From: Flavobacterium cauense R2A-7
GTDB lineage: Bacteria; Bacteroidota; Bacteroidia; Flavobacteriales; Flavobacteriaceae
Assembly (NCBI RefSeq): GCF_000498475.1
Contig: NZ_AVBI01000016.1
Location: 210,739 to 274,738 of the forward strand
Length of the DNA stretch: 64,000 nt
Direction of reading: 5' to 3'
The notes beneath the pieces were generated by a model. That model did not search any database and was not told where the DNA came from. It saw only the letters and a list, made by a program, of their open reading frames with translations. Within the stretch, counting starts at the first letter, position 1, and each line of letters begins with the position of its first letter. Both the position numbers and the translations under genes were made by a program. Of the stretch, positions 45,376-54,396 are shown piece by piece.

Positions 45376-45798
45376 TTAGTTGGATTCCGTGTATTTTTTG
45401 AAATTGTCTAAAATGGATTGCCAGCCTTTTTGCTGCAGTTCCGTCGAATTTTCGTTTTCTGCTTCAAAGGTTTCGGTGACCGTTGTCTGTGAACCATCCG
45501 ATTCAAAATGAATATTCACTTTCCGTCCGTCGATAATTGAATATTCTATCCTTTCGTGCTCTTTTACAGCGATGTAAATGCCTTCAAAATCAAATCCGAA
45601 ACTGCCGTCCCGGGCTTCCATTCTGAAATTGAATTTGCCTTCCGGACGTAAATCGTTGTTTGCGTGTGGCGTAAACCAGTCATCTGAAGCATTGTTCCAT
45701 TGCGTGATATGCTCCGGACAGGTCCAGTATTTCCAGACTTTTTCAATTGGAGCTTTTACCGTAGTCGTTACGGTTATCGGTTGTTTTTGTGTCGCCAT
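45376..45798 (-). CDS. SRPBCC (AHSA1-type) protein
   Basis: A 140-residue START-like lipid/hydrophobe-binding protein: ITVTTTVKAPIEKVWKYWTCPEHITQWNNASDDWFTP, then RPEGKFNFRMEARDG and the C-terminal helix GWQSILDNFKKYTE. The family resembles activator of Hsp90 ATPase 1; the bacterial role is unknown. The ATG at 45798 is selected; eight upstream codons are open but not family-like. First gene of the VOC group. Confidence 0.87.
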   Translation of the reverse strand: MATQKQPITVTTTVKAPIEKVWKYWTCPEHITQWNNASDDWFTPHANNDLRPEGKFNFRMEARDGSFGFDFEGIYIAVKEHERIEYSIIDGRKVNIHFESDGSQTTVTETFEAENENSTELQQKGWQSILDNFKKYTESN

Positions 45799-45891
45799 AA
45801 CGTCTTTTATCGGGTGAAACAAGTGTCATAAAATTACGATACTTTTGCCAAGCGATAAAACATAAAATGTATTTTTACCAAAAAATTAATA

Positions 45892-46467
45892 ATGCACAGG
45901 CACTTTCTTCTTCATAAACCCCATGGATATTTAAGTCAGTTTATTTATGAAAAGAAACGGCATAAGAAACTGTTGGGCGAATTGCATGCTTTTCCGGAAG
46001 GAACGATGGCTATCGGGCGTCTTGATGAAGATTCGGAAGGATTGTTACTGCTAACCACAGACGGCATGATGAGTGAAATTGTGCGCAGTAAAACTGTTGA
46101 AAAAGAGTATTTTGCCCAAGTTGACGGTTTGGTTACCGAAGAAGCCATAGCACAATTAAAAAACGGAGTGGAGATTGGTTTTAAAGGGATTCGTTATACT
46201 ACAAAAAAATGCGAGGCGCGAATTGTTACTGATTTACCGGATTGCATCGGTGAAGGCAGACGCATTCGTGATGCGCGACATGGTCCCACCAGTTGGCTTT
46301 CCATTACGCTAACGGAAGGAAAATTTCGTCAGGTGCGTAAAATGACGGCTGCCGTTGGATTGCCTACCTTACGATTGGTGCGTATTAGAGTCGGAACAAT
46401 TACTTTACAGAATTTGAAAGCAGGAGAAGTTTTAGAAGTGCCCGATTTTCAAACAGACGATATTTAA
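45892..46467 (+). CDS. 23S rRNA pseudouridine synthase (RluE-like)
   Basis: A 191-residue RsuA/RluB/E/F-family synthase without S4 domain, like RluE. The catalytic Asp is in IGRLDEDSEGLLLLTTDG. KEYFAQVDG and RQVRKMTAAVGLPTLRLVRIRVG are also canonical. It converts a specific 23S rRNA uridine to pseudouridine. It is 2 bp upstream of trmL in an operon of RNA modification genes. Confidence 0.9.
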   Translation: MHRHFLLHKPHGYLSQFIYEKKRHKKLLGELHAFPEGTMAIGRLDEDSEGLLLLTTDGMMSEIVRSKTVEKEYFAQVDGLVTEEAIAQLKNGVEIGFKGIRYTTKKCEARIVTDLPDCIGEGRRIRDARHGPTSWLSITLTEGKFRQVRKMTAAVGLPTLRLVRIRVGTITLQNLKAGEVLEVPDFQTDDI

Positions 46468-46469
46468 AG

Positions 46470-46922
46470 ATGATAAACATTGTTTTAGTGGAACCGGAAA
46501 TCCCAAATAACACCGGAAATATAGGACGATTGTGCGTAGGAACGGAAAGTCGTTTGCACCTGATTCATCCCTTTGGTTTTGAGATTACGGATAAAAACCT
46601 GAAGCGCTCCGGTTTGGATTATTGGGTGCATCTGGATTGGCATCAGTATCAGAATGTAGCCGAATGGAAAGCTCAAATTCCGGATTTGTCACGTGTTTTT
46701 CTGATGAGTTCCCATGCCGAAAAATCCTATCTTGAAGCTGATTTTCAGGATGGTGACTGGTTGGTTTTCGGAAAAGAAAGCGTTGGATTGAGTCAGGAAG
46801 TATTGCAACAATTCGAAAATCATTTGACCATACCAATGTCGGATAAAATCAGAAGTTACAATATCGCCAATTCGGTTGCATTTGTGGTTGGGGAAGCGAA
46901 ACGTCAAATTATGCTGAAATAA
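46470..46922 (+). CDS. trmL: tRNA (cytidine/uridine-34-2'-O)-methyltransferase
   Basis: A 150-residue SPOUT enzyme methylating ribose 34 of certain tRNA-Leu. The trefoil-knot pieces are evident: IVLVEPEIPNNTGNIGRLC, then LVFGKESVGLS and MSDKIRSYNIANSVAFVVGEA. Length and order match TrmL. It is coupled with the RluE-like gene, and a hairpin follows. Confidence 0.94.
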   Translation: MINIVLVEPEIPNNTGNIGRLCVGTESRLHLIHPFGFEITDKNLKRSGLDYWVHLDWHQYQNVAEWKAQIPDLSRVFLMSSHAEKSYLEADFQDGDWLVFGKESVGLSQEVLQQFENHLTIPMSDKIRSYNIANSVAFVVGEAKRQIMLK

Positions 46923-46930
46923 AATAAATA

Positions 46931-46963
46931 AACCTGTAAAAGCACGGTGTTCTTCTACAGGTT
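46931..46963. terminator. hairpin between convergent genes
   Basis: AACCTGTA (46931-46938) pairs with TACAGGTT (46956-46963). The T run is weak, so termination on either strand is uncertain. Confidence 0.5.
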
Positions 46964-46968
46964 TAGTA

Positions 46969-47796
46969 TTATCGGTGGATAAAATTTCCGAGTGAAACCG
47001 TATAATTTCCGTTTTTGGCAATGTAAATATTGTATTCTCTTGGAAACAATCGGTTAATCGGATAATTAAGAGGTTGCGAAAAAGAGCTGTTTATCACTTT
47101 TCCGGATTTAAGAAATTCTAATGTTACAATCGGACTGATGAAAACAAATTTACCGTTAAAAGTACCCAATGCAAGGGTGTGTGCGAGTGGTAAATAATTA
47201 TCTGCATTTCCAGGAAGCCAATAGCGGCCAGTTTGGGCATACGAACCAACTCCTTTCAGTAACGGAGCATAATCTACCGGCATGTAATTTTTTTGCGGAT
47301 AGTTGCTGAATTTTGAATCCAGTTCCTCAGACCATTCCGGTATTTGCATTCTTTCGGCTAAGGAAATCGTGTAAAAATGAAAGTCGAAATGTCCTTTTTT
47401 GAAACTTTCAATATCAGAGTAACGCTCCGGAATCCAGTTTATTCCAATATGATTGAATGCCGTAATTTCCGTAGCAATTTTTGGTAACGTAATGATGGAC
47501 GACTTATTGAAGTCGGTATTATCAGGGAGATCATTAATAACGCCGGGTGTCATTTCAACACCAATTTCCAAAGGCATTTGATAGTTGTTTACACGAATCC
47601 ATGATTGAGCAAAACCATTGCCTAACGGAATTTCAGGACCGTAAATAACATTGACACTACTGCTTTCTTTAGTTGTTTGAGAGGCAGCACCACTACTGCC
47701 GGAATCTTCGTTTACATATTCTTCTTTGTCACATGAAAAAAATATAAATAAAAGTCCGACTATGAGAACTTTTCCTAAATGGTTACTTTTTTTCAT
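46969..47796 (-). CDS. surface lipoprotein of a TTHB210/DUF5602-like family, copy 1
   Basis: A 275-residue lipoprotein (lipobox in FIFFSCDKEE) with a Ser-rich linker followed by a compact domain: GNGFAQSWIRVNNYQMPLEIGVEMTP, HIGINW, HFDFHFYTISLAERMQIPEW. The HFDxHFY and HIGxNW histidines are kept in both copies here and could bind a metal. The family name is a tentative match to the TTHB210/DUF5602 type. It is 25 bp downstream of its paralogue. Confidence 0.72.
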   Translation of the reverse strand: MKKSNHLGKVLIVGLLFIFFSCDKEEYVNEDSGSSGAASQTTKESSSVNVIYGPEIPLGNGFAQSWIRVNNYQMPLEIGVEMTPGVINDLPDNTDFNKSSIITLPKIATEITAFNHIGINWIPERYSDIESFKKGHFDFHFYTISLAERMQIPEWSEELDSKFSNYPQKNYMPVDYAPLLKGVGSYAQTGRYWLPGNADNYLPLAHTLALGTFNGKFVFISPIVTLEFLKSGKVINSSFSQPLNYPINRLFPREYNIYIAKNGNYTVSLGNFIHR

Positions 47797-47821
47797 AAGT
47801 GTTTTTTTAAGTTTTTAATTG

Positions 47822-48658
47822 TTAACGGGGTACAAATTCGCTCAGAGTGATATAGCGATTTTGAGTTTTCGGATCTAAATAGATATTGTATCTCGTTGGA
47901 TAATTGCCCGGAACATCAAAAAAATCAGGTTGTGAATAAGGAAATTCCATACTAGCTCTGATATTGTTTAGGGTTTGTAATGTTACCATTGGTTCAACAA
48001 AGATAAATTGACCGTCATATGTTCCCAATATCATTATTTTTGAAAATGGGAGATAAGCTCCTAAATTTGAAGGAAGCCAGTGTTTGCCCATTTGAGGTTC
48101 AGCACCTATGGCACCCGGAAGGGTAATATAATCCATGGGCATGTGTCCTTTTGCGGGATAATTGTTAAATGCAGCATCTGAATTAAGAGACCATTCGGGA
48201 ATAGCGTTACGTTCTGCAACCGATATCATGTAAAAATGAACATCGAAATGAGGAACTGTAAAAACACCTTGCGGATCATGGCCGGTGGGATTCCAATTAA
48301 GACCAATATGGTCAAACGGAGTGAGTTCTCTGGCTTTGAGATGTAAAGGCAGAACTATAGTGTTTTCGTGTCCGGAATTCAACGGTAATCCTTTTAAAGC
48401 CTCAGGAGTAAATTCCACCCCAATTTCTCTAGGATACCCATTTGCATCCACACTGATCCAACTTCGTACCATTCCTTCACCAAGTCTGACTTCACGACCT
48501 TTAAAAACAGTAACGAGATTGCCTTTTGAATCTGCTTTTACTTCTTCATTGTACGTTTTGTTATTGCCAGCTTCAGTAAATTCTTCTTTTTCACAGGAAA
48601 CTAAAGCAAATGTCAAAATCAAAAGAATAATTTTTCCTACTAAGAATTTTTTTTTCAT
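47822..48658 (-). CDS. surface lipoprotein of a TTHB210/DUF5602-like family, copy 2
   Basis: A 278-residue lipoprotein (lipobox in FALVSCEKEE), clearly paralogous to copy 1 along its whole length: GEGMVRSWISVDANGYPREIGVEFTP, DHIGLNW, HFDVHFYMISVAERNAIPEW, HWLPSN and the tyrosine-rich end NIYLDPKTQNRYITLSEFVPR. It is the first of the tandem pair and likely the promoter-proximal gene. Function unknown. Confidence 0.72.
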   Translation of the reverse strand: MKKKFLVGKIILLILTFALVSCEKEEFTEAGNNKTYNEEVKADSKGNLVTVFKGREVRLGEGMVRSWISVDANGYPREIGVEFTPEALKGLPLNSGHENTIVLPLHLKARELTPFDHIGLNWNPTGHDPQGVFTVPHFDVHFYMISVAERNAIPEWSLNSDAAFNNYPAKGHMPMDYITLPGAIGAEPQMGKHWLPSNLGAYLPFSKIMILGTYDGQFIFVEPMVTLQTLNNIRASMEFPYSQPDFFDVPGNYPTRYNIYLDPKTQNRYITLSEFVPR

Positions 48659-48867
48659 AATTTAAAATTTAAATTAATACTCTCTGTACAGGAAAAATGT
48701 TTTTGGAAATTTTAGTATACAAATTTACGGATAAAATATAAGTATTTGATTTTTAACGATTTAAAATAAATATGTGACAATTTTAGATTGAAATAACAGC
48801 CCCGATAAGAAACATTATGAAACCACTTTTTTCTTTTATATTTGTGTAATAACCAATCAAAAAATAT

Positions 48868-49293
48868 ATGGCATCAGTACATCCTTATCTTACGTTTAAC
48901 GGAACTTGTGAAGAAGCGTTTAATTTTTATAAATCCGTTTTTGGCGGTGAATTTCCTTATGCGGGAAAATTTAGTGACATGCCGTCAGAATATCCGATTG
49001 CCGAATCGGAAAAAAACAAAATCATGCACATTTCATTACCTATCGGAAATACTGTTTTGATGGGAAGTGACGCAGTGGAAGGTTTTGGCGGAGTTCCGAA
49101 ATTTGGGGACAATTTCTCCGTTTCGATTAATACCGACAGTGAAGAAGAAGCCAAACGAATTTTTGACGGACTTTCAGCTGGCGGAAAAGTAACCATGCCT
49201 TTGGATAAAACCTTCTGGGGCGCATTGTTCGGTATGTTTACGGATAAATTCGGCATCAACTGGATGGTCAACTACGATTACGAACAGAAATAA
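48868..49293 (+). CDS. PhnB-type VOC family protein
   Basis: A 141-residue VOC protein: MASVHPYLTFNGTCEEAFNFYKSVFGGEF, HISLPIGNTVLMGSDA and the end WGALFGMFTDKFGINWMVNYDY. These proteins resemble PhnB and 3-demethylubiquinone methyltransferase-like folds but are not part of either pathway here. It is monocistronic with a hairpin terminator. Confidence 0.9.
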   Translation: MASVHPYLTFNGTCEEAFNFYKSVFGGEFPYAGKFSDMPSEYPIAESEKNKIMHISLPIGNTVLMGSDAVEGFGGVPKFGDNFSVSINTDSEEEAKRIFDGLSAGGKVTMPLDKTFWGALFGMFTDKFGINWMVNYDYEQK

Positions 49294-49315
49294 TCTGCGT
49301 TTTAGATAATAATTG

Positions 49316-49346
49316 AGCCTCGATTTTTCGGGGCTTTTTTATTTTA
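49316..49346 (+). terminator. intrinsic terminator of the VOC gene
   Basis: AGCCTCGA pairs with TCGGGGCT around a short T-rich loop, with a T run after. Confidence 0.8.
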
Positions 49347-49432
49347 ATTAACCTTATCGTAACCTTTTGATTGCTTTAATTTAATTGTAAATCAGTAACT
49401 TAGTGGTGATTTCAATTTTAAAGTTGAAAGCC

Positions 49433-50407
49433 ATGAGTGAAATCGTTTTAACCCTCTTGGGAGGTTTGGTCCTTTTTCTCTATGCGGTAACCAGTCTTTC
49501 TGATGTTATTCGGAGCGTTACTGCCAAGAAACCAAAAAAATGGCTTTTACGATTTACCAAAAACACATTTACGGCAATTCTCACCGGTACTTTGATTACC
49601 ATTATTTTAGATTCTTCTTCCGTAGTGATTATCATAACGATTGTCCTGGTAAATTCAGGATTGCTTACTTTTCGTCAGGCGATGGGAATTGTAATGGGAG
49701 CCAATATAGGTACCACTATCAGCAGTCAGATTATTGCTTTGGACGTTGCCCAGTATTCGCCTGTCCTTTTGGTCATCGGGATGACACTGCTTTTGATTAT
49801 GCAGAAAGAACATCACAAGCGATACGGACAGCTCTTTATTTATTTCGGAATGTTGTTTTTCGGTTTGTTTATCATGGAAAATGCTATTGCGCCTTTAAAA
49901 GAAAATCCTGTTTTTCATGAATGGATGGCGGCTATGGATAATCCGATTACAGGTTCGATTACAGGAGCATTTATAACACTTATTATTCAGTCGTCTTCTG
50001 CTACAGTGGGTATGGCGATCCTTTTGGTGAAAAAAGGCGCTTTAACTCTGGTTGGCGGAATCGCAATTATGCTGGGAGCAGAGTTAGGAACCTGCAGTGA
50101 TACATTATTGGCCACCATACGCGGTAATCGACAAGGAATTAAAACCGGATTGTTTCATCTGATTTTCAATTTTACCTCAATTGTTATCTGTTTACTGCTG
50201 TTTCTTCCTTTTGTGTATTTTGTAGAATGGGTGAGTGGAGCAGTTCCTCTAGAAAGAATCCTAGCCAATGCTCATTTTCTGTTTAATTTTTTAGGTGTTT
50301 TGGTGTTTGTTTGGTTTCTTCCGGTTTTTGAAAAATTACTCAATAAACTGATTCCGGAAAAAGTTACTTCCGATTTGAAAGAAAAAATTCCCGAACTGGA
50401 AGAATAA
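49433..50407 (+). CDS. Na+/phosphate symporter (NptA/PNaS family)
   Basis: A 324-residue membrane protein with two inverted repeats of the Na/Pi cotransporter family. The second has the hallmark QSSSATVGMAI; the first reads LDSSSVVIIITIV, with D in place of Q. GIVMGANIGTTISSQIIA and IAIMLGAELGTCSDTLLATI are the matching transport loops. No PhoU domain. The ATG at 49433 (MSEIVLTLLGGLVLF) is preferred over an upstream in-frame codon at 49403. Its stop abuts that of the convergent hydrolase. Confidence 0.86.
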   Translation: MSEIVLTLLGGLVLFLYAVTSLSDVIRSVTAKKPKKWLLRFTKNTFTAILTGTLITIILDSSSVVIIITIVLVNSGLLTFRQAMGIVMGANIGTTISSQIIALDVAQYSPVLLVIGMTLLLIMQKEHHKRYGQLFIYFGMLFFGLFIMENAIAPLKENPVFHEWMAAMDNPITGSITGAFITLIIQSSSATVGMAILLVKKGALTLVGGIAIMLGAELGTCSDTLLATIRGNRQGIKTGLFHLIFNFTSIVICLLLFLPFVYFVEWVSGAVPLERILANAHFLFNFLGVLVFVWFLPVFEKLLNKLIPEKVTSDLKEKIPELEE

Positions 50408-51181
50408 TTATCGGAACAACTCTTCGAAGAAATCCTTCATCGCTCTCCAAGAACGTTTGTCGGCTTTTTCATTATAAGCTACGCCTTTGCTCTTATCGTT
50501 TCCGGCATCTTTGTGAGTGAAAGCATGAACCGCATCGGCATAATATACCATTTGCCAATCGGCTTTGGCGGTTCGCATTTCATCCTGAAAAGCCTTGATT
50601 TCTGTGTCCGGAATGTAAAAATCATCGGCGCCGTGAAGTACCAGAATTTTAGGTTGTATTGGTTCAATAGTTCTTGCAGCATCGCGTCCTAAACCACCGT
50701 GAAAAGAAACCACGCCTTTTACCTTGAAATTGGCTCGGGCGGCTTCTAATGTGCCACTGCCGCCAAAACAATATCCGATTACCGCAATTTCATTTGGGTT
50801 GGCTCCCGTTTTTATCAATTGATCTAAAGCGAGTTGAATGCGTTTCTGATATTCTTTGTAATTGTTTTTAAAATAACCTGCTTTTTGTCCCGCTTCCTGA
50901 GTATTTTTCGGACGATTCTCTAAACCGTAAATATCGGCTACAAAAACATAATAGCCTAATTTTGATAGTTCCTGAGCGCTTTCTTTGGAATGTGCATCAA
51001 TTCCCATCCAGGCAGGCAATACTAAAACACCGGCTTTTTTTGGAGTTGCTTTTTTAGGCTGTATAGCAAGCCCTTCCAGTTTTTGAGTACCGTCATTATA
51101 AACAACCGGTTTTAATTGGGATTGTGCAGTTATAATGGTTAAACTGCTGATAAGTAAAGTGAAAAAATAATTCGATTTCAT
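50408..51181 (-). CDS. secreted dienelactone hydrolase family protein
   Basis: A 257-residue alpha/beta hydrolase with signal peptide (MKSNYFFTLLISSLTIITAQ). The nucleophile is Cys in VIGYCFGGSG, as in dienelactone hydrolase; Asp in LHGADDFYIPD and His in ADAVHAFTHKD complete the triad. Likely a periplasmic esterase; substrate unknown. It is monocistronic. Confidence 0.87.
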   Translation of the reverse strand: MKSNYFFTLLISSLTIITAQSQLKPVVYNDGTQKLEGLAIQPKKATPKKAGVLVLPAWMGIDAHSKESAQELSKLGYYVFVADIYGLENRPKNTQEAGQKAGYFKNNYKEYQKRIQLALDQLIKTGANPNEIAVIGYCFGGSGTLEAARANFKVKGVVSFHGGLGRDAARTIEPIQPKILVLHGADDFYIPDTEIKAFQDEMRTAKADWQMVYYADAVHAFTHKDAGNDKSKGVAYNEKADKRSWRAMKDFFEELFR

Positions 51182-51234
51182 AACCTTATTTTTTTGAAGC
51201 TTAAAGTTACGAAGAACCGACGTAAATTATCGGT

Positions 51235-52011
51235 TTATTTGATGATAAATTTGCCTTTTTCGGCATCGAAGAAAATATGTTCGTCTTCAAATAAGGTATT
51301 AAAGGTGCCTTCCGTAATTAAAGTACAAGGATCGTTCTGAACCGTTTTTTCAGGAGTCATCACAATCATTTCATCGCTAAGTTGTATGGCCAAATCGACA
51401 TCATGCGTTGAAAATAAAATGCATTTTCCGGTTTCATGAGTTAATTTTCGGAGCAGTTTAAAAAGCGCTACCTTATGTACCAAATCCAAATGGGTGGTGG
51501 GTTCATCTAAAATAATTAGCGGTGTATCCTGAGCCAAAGCTCTTGCCACTAAAACATTCTGCAATTGTCCGTCACTGATTTCGTAATGTTTTTTGCTTGA
51601 TAGATGCTGGATGTGAGTGAGTTCAATCGCTTGACGTACTTTTTCAACATCGTTATCGGTCAAAGTTCCAATCCAATTGGTGTACGGCTGACGTCCTAAA
51701 GCCACCAATTCGAAAACGGTTAGGTTGCTGGGCGGTAATTTTTCGGTTAACACCACGCTGAGGTTTTGAGCCAGTTCTAAAGGTTCGTAGGCTGTAATTT
51801 TTTTATCGTTCAGAAAAACAGTTCCTTCCAACGGTTTCTGAATTCCGGTAATGGTTCGCAATAAAGTCGATTTCCCTATTCCGTTGGCACCGATTAAAGC
51901 AATCAGTTTTCCGTCGGGTAAAGTAAGATTCAGATTTTTGGCAATGACCGTTTTCCCGGCTTTGGAAGTGTAGCCAATCGAAAGGTTGTCGGTATGTAAA
52001 ACGTCTGCCAT
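51235..52011 (-). CDS. btuD: cobalamin (or siderophore) ABC importer, ATPase
   Basis: A 258-residue FecE/BtuD-type ATPase: Walker A GANGIGKST, Q-loop region, a signature ISDGQLQNVLVARAL (divergent from LSGGQ), Walker B LIILDEPTTHLD and the H-loop in LFSTHDVDLA. It is the third gene of a btuF-btuC-btuD-like run. The B12 assignment comes from the divergent riboswitch-controlled receptor; iron chelates cannot be excluded. Confidence 0.85.
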   Translation of the reverse strand: MADVLHTDNLSIGYTSKAGKTVIAKNLNLTLPDGKLIALIGANGIGKSTLLRTITGIQKPLEGTVFLNDKKITAYEPLELAQNLSVVLTEKLPPSNLTVFELVALGRQPYTNWIGTLTDNDVEKVRQAIELTHIQHLSSKKHYEISDGQLQNVLVARALAQDTPLIILDEPTTHLDLVHKVALFKLLRKLTHETGKCILFSTHDVDLAIQLSDEMIVMTPEKTVQNDPCTLITEGTFNTLFEDEHIFFDAEKGKFIIK

Positions 52012-52029
52012 TATTGAATTAAATTATTC

Positions 52030-52095
52030 TGAAAACTTACTACTGTTTGCTGTCATCTGCAATCTGTCATCTGCCTTCTGATATCTGATTACTGA
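52030..52095 (-). repeat. degenerate TCTG-type tandem repeat
   Basis: Between the permease and ATPase genes lies a stretch of TCTGYNATCTG-like units (about six to eight TCTG/ACTG words in 65 bp). It has no hairpin or frame. It looks like intergenic filler and not a spacer-repeat array. Confidence 0.55.
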
Positions 52096-52103
52096 CCACT
52101 GTT

Positions 52104-53135
52104 TCAATTCATCATTTTCCTTTTCCGAACCAAGAGCCAAACTACCACCGGCGCACCGATAATGGATGTTATGGCATTGATGGGTAAGGTAATATCACCG
52201 CCCGGCATTTGGGAAACTACATCGCAGAACAACATGATGGCGGCACCAAGCAAAAGCGTACTCCAATATAAAATTACGTGATTACTTGTTTGAAATAACA
52301 GTTTTGCAATATGAGGAACAGCAATTCCTATAAAGGCGATTGGGCCAACAAAAGCGGTAATGCTTCCGGCTAAAATGCTGGTGGCTAAGATGATAATCAG
52401 TCGGGTTTTCTGGAAATTCATTCCGAGGCTTCGGGCATAATTTTCGCCCAATAGCAAAGCGTTTAGAGGTTTTATGCTGAAAACGCTCATCAGTAATCCC
52501 AATCCGACGCAAACCGACAATATTCCGATGGAAGGCCAAGGCAGATTCCCCAAACTTCCCAACGACCAGAAGGTGAATTTCTGCAATTGTTCCGCCGTGC
52601 TGAAATAGGTCAATACGCCCACGAAAGCACTGGTAAAACTGCCAAACATTAAGCCTACAATTAGAATCGCAATGGTGTCCCGTAATTTTTGTGAAACGAA
52701 TAAAACCAATAGTAAAACCAGAAAACTTCCTGCTGTGGAAGCTAATACGATTCCGTAAGAAGAAAGTACAATATCTCCTAAAAATGCCGGAAGAAAACCG
52801 GCTCCTAAAATCACAAACGCGACGCCTAAACTGGCACCCGAACTCAATCCCAAAACATCAGGACCGGCAAGCGGATTCCGGAATAACGTCTGCATCAATA
52901 ATCCACTGGTTGCAAGTCCCATACCGGTTACAATGGCAGTAATGGCTTTGGGTAAACGATAATTGATAATGATGTATTCCCAAGCCTGTTTGGAAACGTT
53001 ACCACCGGTTAAACTGTTGAAAACTTCCTTGAATGGAATCGTTACCGAACCCAAACTGATGTTGGTAAAAAACAACAAAAGCAACCCTATGAAGAGTGAA
53101 GCAAAAAGGAAGGTATTTCGTTTGGTATTCGGCAA
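52104..53135 (-). CDS. btuC: cobalamin (or siderophore) ABC importer, permease
   Basis: A 343-residue FecCD/BtuC permease with about ten membrane helices: ATSGLLMQTLFRNPLAGPDVLGLSSGASLG, the coupling/ligand loop typical of the family, and VGPIAFIGIAVPHIAKLLF plus the end GDITLPINAITSIIGAPVVVWLLVRKR. It starts 1 bp after the binding-protein stop. Confidence 0.9.
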   Translation of the reverse strand: MPNTKRNTFLFASLFIGLLLLFFTNISLGSVTIPFKEVFNSLTGGNVSKQAWEYIIINYRLPKAITAIVTGMGLATSGLLMQTLFRNPLAGPDVLGLSSGASLGVAFVILGAGFLPAFLGDIVLSSYGIVLASTAGSFLVLLLVLFVSQKLRDTIAILIVGLMFGSFTSAFVGVLTYFSTAEQLQKFTFWSLGSLGNLPWPSIGILSVCVGLGLLMSVFSIKPLNALLLGENYARSLGMNFQKTRLIIILATSILAGSITAFVGPIAFIGIAVPHIAKLLFQTSNHVILYWSTLLLGAAIMLFCDVVSQMPGGDITLPINAITSIIGAPVVVWLLVRKRKMMN

Positions 53136-53136
53136 A

Positions 53137-54273
53137 TTAGTTCAGTTTTTGAAAGAAATACAATTGGTAATCGGGCAGTAGATCCGGATTGGTGATTTTT
53201 ATCAGATCTTTTAAAACCAAATCCGGACGGTTGGCAGCCTGTTCATAATAAATCACGCCGCCTTTCGCACCGGTTTTGGTAGTAAACGAATATACGTTTT
53301 TATTTTTAAACGCTTTAAATTGAGCGTAATGCGGATTGGTGTCCTGTAGTTCTTTCAACGTCGAAAACTGTCCGGGACCAAACCAATAATCAGCATTTTG
53401 TGCTTTTTCCAAAACCTTTTCAAAGCTTAAAGCCAAGCTGCCGATGCCTTTGGTGTCTTTCCACAAATAATTGATACTGGCATCTCTTAAAAATAGGGCA
53501 GCCCAACTGTCACCTTGCGGTAAATTCCAGGTATCCCGAAACATTCCGCCGCTTAAAGCAGTTGGTCGGTTGGTTGCTTTTTTGGCTAAAACAACAGCGT
53601 CTTTATAGTCTTTTTCAATTTTGTTGAAAACCGCTTCAGCCTCTTTGTTTTTACCATACAAGGCTCCGAAAAACTTAATCCATTCCGATTTTCCTAGCGG
53701 AGTCTGTTCGGTCCAGTCGCCGTTATACAAAACTTTCATTCCGGCTTTTTCCAGATTATTGAAGGTCTTGTTGTTACTGTCGATACTGAAGCCTACAATC
53801 ACTTCCGGAGACAAATCGATGGCGACTTCGGTATTGATGCTTTCATTCTGTCCGAGGTTTTTCACTTTTCCGGCATCAATTAATGAACGGGTTTTTCCGG
53901 AAGAAATCAAATTGGTATTCGGAAATCCGACCAAGGTATTTTCTACGCCTAACATTTCAAGCGAAGGAATATGGGTGGTTGAGGTTACGATAATCGATTG
54001 TACCGGAACGGAAATAGTGGTATATTTTTGAAGACTGTCGGGAACAATTCCGTTTTTTTCTTTTAAGATATAAGTGAAACCATTTTCGGCATTAGGCCAA
54101 GGATGTTTCACTTTTACGACTGAATACCCTTTGTAATTATAAATTTCCAATCCTTTTGCATGCTTGATAGTGTTTTCGGCTTTTTCGGCAACAGTAGTTT
54201 CAGCTTGCTCTTTTTTACAAGAAAGAAATAAGAAAACAACGGACAGAAGTACTACAGAAAACGGATTTTTCAT
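53137..54273 (-). CDS. btuF: cobalamin (or siderophore) ABC importer, binding lipoprotein
   Basis: A 378-residue class III binding protein: lipobox FLFLSCKKEQ, then the two-lobe fold with QSIIVTSTTHIPSLEMLGVENTLVGFPN, INTEVAIDLSPEVIVGFSID and the long connecting helix. It is divergent from the BtuB-type gene across 385 bp. No riboswitch is seen in its own 5' flank on this strand. B12 is favoured by context; iron-chelate binding is the alternative. Confidence 0.83.
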   Translation of the reverse strand: MKNPFSVVLLSVVFLFLSCKKEQAETTVAEKAENTIKHAKGLEIYNYKGYSVVKVKHPWPNAENGFTYILKEKNGIVPDSLQKYTTISVPVQSIIVTSTTHIPSLEMLGVENTLVGFPNTNLISSGKTRSLIDAGKVKNLGQNESINTEVAIDLSPEVIVGFSIDSNNKTFNNLEKAGMKVLYNGDWTEQTPLGKSEWIKFFGALYGKNKEAEAVFNKIEKDYKDAVVLAKKATNRPTALSGGMFRDTWNLPQGDSWAALFLRDASINYLWKDTKGIGSLALSFEKVLEKAQNADYWFGPGQFSTLKELQDTNPHYAQFKAFKNKNVYSFTTKTGAKGGVIYYEQAANRPDLVLKDLIKITNPDLLPDYQLYFFQKLN

Positions 54274-54379
54274 TTTTGAATTATTGAATAAAGTGCAAAG
54301 TTAAATTTATTTCTACAGTTTTTTATGACGTATTACTACTATTTCTTTAAATTTTATTAGATTATTTCAATCTTACAAG

Positions 54380-54387
54380 TATATTTG
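54380..54387 (+). promoter_or_regulatory. -7 box of the riboswitch transcript
   Basis: TATATTTG matches TAnnTTTG and lies about 10 bp before the first conserved riboswitch helix. The -33 element is weak. Confidence 0.65.
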
Positions 54388-54396
54388 TATCCGTAT

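Noticed and set aside
50405..50410. Zero-gap convergent stops of the Na/Pi symporter and dienelactone hydrolase genes
   Set aside because: Tight convergent ends are common in compact genomes; no shared hairpin or other unusual structure was found.
52030..52095. Possible CRISPR-like array
   Set aside because: Units are 8-12 bp, irregular, without unique spacers and without cas genes nearby.
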